DNA from: Spirochaetaceae bacterium
Lineage (GTDB): Bacteria; Spirochaetota; Spirochaetia; Treponematales; Rectinemataceae
Direction of reading: 5' to 3'
NCBI GenBank assembly: GCA_025358255.1
Contig: JANYKC010000095.1
Span: forward strand, 186,001 to 250,000
DNA: 64,000 nt
Part shown: in pieces, positions 60,275 to 64,000 of the stretch
How the letters are laid out: each line of letters opens with the position of its first letter
How positions within the stretch are numbered: the first letter of the stretch is position 1
Notes under the pieces: generated by a model
Databases searched by the model: none
The model's input: only the letters and a program-made list of their open reading frames with translations
What the model was told of the DNA's origin: nothing
Position numbers and translations under genes: made by a program

Positions 60275-61132
60275 TCACTCCTGGCCGAAAGTGACCTTCG
60301 TGCCGGCGGCGGGCCAGGAGCAGCGGCCGGGGAAGGCGGAGGCAATGGCGGCGTAGGCATCGACGCCGGTGCAGTGGGAGAGCCTGATCTTCCGCACGTC
60401 GTATTTTCGAAGCGCCTGGACCGTATTCGCGAGACGGGTGGGGGAGGCGGCCACTAGGTGGGTGCCGCCCATGAGGGCGTGGATCCTGCTCTCGCCGGTG
60501 AGGAGGCTCACGTAGTCCATGGTGTTGACGAGACCCGAGTGGGCGCATCCGAGCACGATCACGAGGCCTTCGGGCACGCGGAAGAAAATGGACTGGTCGT
60601 CAAGGACGAGGTCAGGCATCGTCGCGCCTTCATCGAGGAAGGCGTGCCTGCCGACGCCTGTGTCCTCAAAGCCGTTCAGGCGGGGGACCTGCCCGGTGAC
60701 ATAGAGCCCGTCGCCGATCATGGTCGGCTCCCTGGTCTCCACAAGCCGCCTGACCCGCCACCGCAGTTGCCGTCGGGAGAGGGGAAGGCTATGGGGTTCG
60801 GCCAGCTCGTCGTCCTTCCAGTACCGGGTTTCGAAGCCTGCCGGATGCGCATAGAGGTCGACCCGTCCGCACGCGCGCAGGGCGGCCTTGAGCCCCGCGG
60901 TATGGTCCTGGTGCTCGTGGCTCAGGACAATGGCGTCTACGGTGCGCAGGTCCAGCTCGAGGGCGCGGGCGTTCCCGATGAGGGCCCTCCCCCCGCCCGT
61001 ATCCAGAAGGAGCCGGAAGGCGCCGGTGTCAAGGAGGAGGGAGAGTCCCCATTCCCCCATCACATGTCCGTAGCCGGAGAAGTTGTCCACGATCGCCGTG
61101 ACGCTCACCCGGGGAATCACCTTCAGGTCCAT
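60275..61132 (-). CDS. Metallo-beta-lactamase-fold hydrolase (MptA/dihydropterin-phosphate synthase-like group)
   Basis: 285 residues. MBL motif L-S-H-E-H-Q-D-H (H-x-H-x-D-H) near residue 75, G-C-A-H-S-G-L-V-N near residue 187, and a late L-S-H-C-T-G near residue 253. The short N-terminal strand with L-L-L-D-T-G-G and the C-A-H-S-G motif match the MBL group annotated as 7,8-dihydropterin-6-methyl-4-(ribofuranosyl)-aminobenzene-5'-phosphate synthase-like. It overlaps the receiver gene by ten bases, placing it third in a kinase-receiver-hydrolase operon. Substrate unknown; the operon suggests it may act on a signalling molecule. Confidence 0.8.
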   Translation of the reverse strand: MDLKVIPRVSVTAIVDNFSGYGHVMGEWGLSLLLDTGAFRLLLDTGGGRALIGNARALELDLRTVDAIVLSHEHQDHTAGLKAALRACGRVDLYAHPAGFETRYWKDDELAEPHSLPLSRRQLRWRVRRLVETREPTMIGDGLYVTGQVPRLNGFEDTGVGRHAFLDEGATMPDLVLDDQSIFFRVPEGLVIVLGCAHSGLVNTMDYVSLLTGESRIHALMGGTHLVAASPTRLANTVQALRKYDVRKIRLSHCTGVDAYAAIASAFPGRCSWPAAGTKVTFGQE

Positions 61133-61521
61133 CTATCGCCCCTTCCCAGGATCGCGGCGACAAGGGCCTTGATGTCGCAGGGTTTCTCTAAGGTCGCCAC
61201 GAGGGGGACTTCGGCCTGGAGGGCCAGGATCTGCCCGCGTTCGGCATACCCGGTGAGGAGGATGAGACGATCGGAAAACCGTCCTGCGTGGACCCGTCGC
61301 AGGAACTCATCGCCTTTCATGCCCGGCATGAGCCAATCGCTGACCACCGCGACTATGTCCTTCCCCGCCGCTTTGAGCTCGGCGATGAGCTCGAGGGCGG
61401 ATTCGGCGCTGGTCGCGGTCTCGCAACGGAACCCCTCGCCAAGGCTCACGCACAGTTGATGCCGCAAGGCCAGGAGGATTATCGCCTCGTCATCGACGCA
61501 CACCACCTGTCTATCAGCCAT
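61123..61521 (-). CDS. Stand-alone response-regulator receiver domain
   Basis: 132 residues, a single receiver: D10-D11, phospho-acceptor D62 in V-V-S-D-W-L-M-P-G, Thr in L-L-T-G-Y, Lys in L-E-K-P-C. No output domain. Overlaps the sensor kinase stop by eight bases and the MBL gene by ten, so all three are coupled. It may relay the phosphoryl group or regulate a protein directly, for example the MBL hydrolase. Confidence 0.9.
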   Translation of the reverse strand: MADRQVVCVDDEAIILLALRHQLCVSLGEGFRCETATSAESALELIAELKAAGKDIVAVVSDWLMPGMKGDEFLRRVHAGRFSDRLILLTGYAERGQILALQAEVPLVATLEKPCDIKALVAAILGRGDRWT

Positions 61522-63415
61522 CACCGCACTCCGTCGCCGTCCCTGCCAAGGCAGGCGGCACGGCCGCGTGGCCGGGGAGGGTGACCGTGAAGACTGTCCC
61601 GCCAGGCCCCGAGGTAAAACCGATGGTTCCCCCATGCGTGCTCACGATCTCGCGGGAGATCGACAGGCCCAGGCCTGTGCCTTTCCCAAGGGGCTTTGTC
61701 GTGAAAAAGGGTTCGAAAACGCGGTCCTTCGCCTCTGCGGGAATGCCGCTTCCCGAGTCCTCCACGCTGATGCGAAGCTCTCCCCCAAGGCAGACGCCGC
61801 GGACCACGAGCCTTCCGCGTTCTCCCATGGAATCGAGGGCATTGCCGATGAGGTTGAGCCAGACCTGGAGCAGCTGGTCCGGATAGCAGCGATACTCGGG
61901 CAGCCGGTCGTAGTCCCGCTCGACATCGATGCCACTCTTGAGCCTGGTCGAGAAGAGGGCCAGGGCGGAGTCGAGCTGGACGCGCAACGAAACGACCGAA
62001 GCTTCATCGCCCTTGTCCTGGTGGGAGTAGATCCTCAGGGCCTTGATCACCTGGCTCATCTGGCCGGCGGCTGCGCTCATGATCTCGAGGGCCTCGATGC
62101 GATGGGTCTCCGCGCGTGCCGCTTCGATGAGGGGGGCGCTTGCGCCGCTGAGGATCTCCAGTGTTCCGAGGTCAGGCTCACCGATGCCGAGGTCCAAACA
62201 GAGCTCGAGGACCCGGGCATCCACGGGCTCACCCAGGCCCTCCAGGTGGGAAAGAAGGTCCCTCTTCTGCGCCCGGGAATCCGCGTTTTCCGCTTTTCGG
62301 CCCCTGGCCCTTGCATTTAGCAGCTTTCCAAGCCCCACCCAGTCCTGCGAAGGAAGGGGATCGCGTCTGTGGCCAGGGCCCTCCTCCACGGATTCCGCCA
62401 TGGTCTCCACGCTCATGGCGAGGGCCTGGAGGGGTGTATTGAGCTCGTGGGCTATGCCGGCGACCAGGCTGCCGAGGGCCGTGAATTTCTCGGACTTCAC
62501 AAGGAGGGCAGAGCGTTCGGCCACCTGCCGTTCGAGATTGCGGTTCAGGAAACGGAGCTTCCTCGTCAGGACCTGGATCACGACAAAGCACAGGAACGCG
62601 GCCAGGAAAAGCGCGACCAGGCCGCCGATGAGCCAGACGGGGACCACCGTGGTCTCGGTCCGCTCGAGGCCCAGCCACTTGGCCTGGAGGTCGTAGTACC
62701 AGGAATGGGGATCGTCCACGAGCTCAGTATAGCGGGCGATCATGCGGTTGAAATCCGCGATATGCGCGCTCTTGCGCGACACCACGGGAAAGGAGCGGAA
62801 CGGGGCGAAGACGACGGTCGTGGGGGCCACGCGCTTTTCCACCGCCACGAACCAGTTGGACTGGACGCCGCCGAATACCTTCCCTGTCTGCACCGCCTCC
62901 ACGAGGCTGTTGAAATCGGGATATTCGACCGCCTCGAAAGGGATGGCCAGGCTTTCCATATAGGCCTTGAAGTTGACGCCGTTGCGGTCATCCTTGACCA
63001 TGCCCAGGCGCTTGTGCTGGAGTTCAAGGACGGACTGGAATTCGGTGCCCACCGCGACGAACAGCTGGCCCCATCCGGCGGCCACCCCCTTGTCGGGAAA
63101 GATGAACAGGCCCTCGCGCTCGGCGGTCTTCTGCAGGGTCGTGAAGAAATCCACCTCGCCGGAGATGAGCTGCGGGTAGATGGCGGGGAAGTCGGCCACG
63201 CGGAACTCGTAGGGGATGCCCAGCTCGTCCATGATCCGGCCGTAGAGCTCCACGAAATATCCGGTGGGCTTCCCCGCCGCGTCCACATAGGTGGTCGGGG
63301 GGGCGTTCGGGACGAGGCCGTAGATGAGTTTCCCCTCATCGGCCGACGCGATGGAAGCCGCGAAGACCAAGGCCATGACAAGGAATCGCGCTGCTTTCAT
63401 CGAGGGCTTCCGCAT
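61514..63415 (-). CDS. Sensor histidine kinase with periplasmic solute-binding (PBPb) domain
   Basis: 633 residues from ATG 63415 (GGGAGGAGAC upstream). Signal peptide/anchor about residues 8-24; PBPb-type domain about 28-250 with G-K-P-T-G-Y-F-V-E-L and E-V-D-F-F-T-T, the fold of amino-acid-binding proteins; membrane helix about 259-282; a coiled coil; HisKA with phospho-His 323 in G-I-A-H-E-L-N-T-P-L. A hydrophilic insert of about 110 residues lies between that helix and the rest of the kinase. The ATPase has N-L-I-G-N-A-L-D-S, D-S-G-S-G-I-P and G-K-G-T-G-L-G-L-S-I. It senses a small ligand outside the inner membrane and acts on the next gene's receiver. Confidence 0.9.
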   Translation of the reverse strand: MRKPSMKAARFLVMALVFAASIASADEGKLIYGLVPNAPPTTYVDAAGKPTGYFVELYGRIMDELGIPYEFRVADFPAIYPQLISGEVDFFTTLQKTAEREGLFIFPDKGVAAGWGQLFVAVGTEFQSVLELQHKRLGMVKDDRNGVNFKAYMESLAIPFEAVEYPDFNSLVEAVQTGKVFGGVQSNWFVAVEKRVAPTTVVFAPFRSFPVVSRKSAHIADFNRMIARYTELVDDPHSWYYDLQAKWLGLERTETTVVPVWLIGGLVALFLAAFLCFVVIQVLTRKLRFLNRNLERQVAERSALLVKSEKFTALGSLVAGIAHELNTPLQALAMSVETMAESVEEGPGHRRDPLPSQDWVGLGKLLNARARGRKAENADSRAQKRDLLSHLEGLGEPVDARVLELCLDLGIGEPDLGTLEILSGASAPLIEAARAETHRIEALEIMSAAAGQMSQVIKALRIYSHQDKGDEASVVSLRVQLDSALALFSTRLKSGIDVERDYDRLPEYRCYPDQLLQVWLNLIGNALDSMGERGRLVVRGVCLGGELRISVEDSGSGIPAEAKDRVFEPFFTTKPLGKGTGLGLSISREIVSTHGGTIGFTSGPGGTVFTVTLPGHAAVPPALAGTATECGDG

Positions 63416-63436
63416 CTTCGCTGTCTCCTCCCAAGT

Positions 63437-63465
63437 AGTATATGCGGCAGGAGGCAAATTGCCAG
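63437..63465 (-). promoter_or_regulatory. Possible promoter of the sensor kinase operon
   Basis: On the minus strand CTGGCA (63460-63465), a 17-base spacer and TATACT (63437-63442), 21 bases before the ATG. Confidence 0.4.
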
Positions 63466-63482
63466 CACCCTGGGGCGACCGC

Positions 63483-63512
63483 TTGCCCCCGGGAGCCCGG
63501 GAGGGCTATTAT
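63483..63512 (+). promoter_or_regulatory. Promoter of serS, leaderless
   Basis: TTGCCC (63483-63488), an 18-base spacer, TATTAT (63507-63512), ATG after eight bases; no Shine-Dalgarno sequence in between. Confidence 0.6.
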
Positions 63513-63520
63513 GGCCCATC

Positions 63521-64000
63521 ATGCTGGACTACAAATACATCAGGGACAACCTCGAAGCGGTCAGGAAAAACATCGCGGACAGGTACATGAAGGCAGACGC
63601 CGACCTCGTCGCGCGGCTCTACGACGAGCGCAACGCCGCGCTCAAGACCCTCGAGGAGGAGCGGAAAAAGCGGAACGACAACGCCTCCGCGATGAAGGCC
63701 AAGCTCGAGCCCGACGCCCGGCAGCGCCTCATCGACGAAGGCAAGGCCCTCAAGGCCCGCATAGAGGTCCTTGAGAAAAAAGCGACCGACCTGGAATCCA
63801 GGCTGGAGGAAGAGGCGCGCAGGATCCCGAACATGGCCCATCCCTCAGCCCCCGTCGGCAAGGAAGACAAGGACAACCTCGAGGTCAAGCGCGTCGGCGT
63901 CCCCACAAAGTTCGATTTCAGTCCCAAGGACCATGTCCAGCTCGGCGCGGACCTGGACATCATCGACTTCGACACCGCCACCCGCGTCTCGGGCACGAAG
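63521..64000 (+). CDS. serS: Seryl-tRNA synthetase (N-terminal part, runs off the window)
   Basis: The first 160 residues of a class II seryl-tRNA synthetase. It starts M-L-D-Y-K-Y-I-R-D-N-L-E-A-V-R, followed by the long antiparallel coiled-coil arm (about residues 25-100) that grips the tRNA(Ser) variable arm. I-P-N-M-A-H-P-S-A-P-V-G-K follows, then the start of the catalytic domain (H-V-Q-L-G). The rest lies beyond the right edge. It charges tRNA(Ser) with serine. Confidence 0.95.
   Translation, partial: MLDYKYIRDNLEAVRKNIADRYMKADADLVARLYDERNAALKTLEEERKKRNDNASAMKAKLEPDARQRLIDEGKALKARIEVLEKKATDLESRLEEEARRIPNMAHPSAPVGKEDKDNLEVKRVGVPTKFDFSPKDHVQLGADLDIIDFDTATRVSGTK

Overview
The window is a GC-rich, densely packed bacterial chromosome segment with no rRNA, tRNA, CRISPR array, insertion sequence or phage gene that I can see. 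Gene content (purine-type xanthine dehydrogenase with a YgeW-like carbamoyltransferase, a TroA-type metal ABC system, chemoreceptors, exported repeat proteins, M23/LysM and M16 exported proteins, RF1-PrmC-Rel cluster) and protein style fit an anaerobic, chemotactic, high-GC spirochaete (Treponema/Spirochaeta relatives). That assignment is inference from protein flavour, not proof.

Layout. 1-1.5 kb: tail of a molybdenum hydroxylase subunit and ygeW, closed by a strong terminator. 1.5-2.6 kb: decayed chemoreceptor. 2.6-9.1 kb: dGTPase, an ECF-S-like membrane protein, a NarL-type two-component pair coupled to mocA, and a Cys/His-rich ribbon-helix-helix protein next to an MFS transporter. 9.1-9.6 kb: gene-free stretch with stacked hairpins. 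9.6-12.2 kb: Zn/Mn ABC uptake operon with a palindrome over its promoter. 12.2-13.1 kb: a CAT-fold acyltransferase-like protein that lacks the catalytic His. 13.1-21.8 kb: a seven-gene catabolic operon (split transketolase, RpiB-like isomerase, IolD-like hydrolase, Gfo/Idh dehydrogenase fused to an SCP2-like domain, MmsA-type dehydrogenase, GPH symporter) read away from a divergent IclR regulator-cupin pair (21.9-23.3 kb). 23.3-27.2 kb: small zinc-ribbon proteins, kbl and a PIN-PhoH ATPase. 27.3-31.9 kb: recQ, CbbX-like AAA+ protein, phosphoesterase. 32-39.2 kb: rhomboid, exonuclease III and a set of envelope proteins headed by a 1,120-residue acidic repeat protein. 39.4-44.4 kb: a c-heme chemoreceptor and a metalloprotease/propeller/barrel outer-membrane protein. 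44.4-48.7 kb: DinG-type helicase with a RadC/JAMM domain, manA and a UPF0178 protein. 48.7-54.1 kb: transglycosylase, small membrane protein and a catalytic/non-catalytic M16 pair. 54.1-60.1 kb: malic enzyme, Rel, prmC, prfA and a 59-residue Cys-rich gene. 60.3-63.4 kb: hybrid sensor kinase/receiver/MBL-hydrolase operon. 63.5 kb to the end: start of serS.

Most notable. The 13-23 kb operon has two diagnostic steps of the inositol pathway (IolD-like hydrolase, MmsA-type dehydrogenase) but lacks the kinase and aldolase genes; in their place sit a split transketolase and an RpiB-like isomerase. This suggests a transketolase-based cyclitol route ending in malate semialdehyde. Its promoter is near-consensus, with a palindrome between -35 and -10. 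Across the window, about ten genes have a -10 hexamer 5-9 bases before the ATG and no Shine-Dalgarno sequence, most with a TTGCCC/TTGACC-like -35 at 17-18 bases, which points to frequent leaderless transcription.
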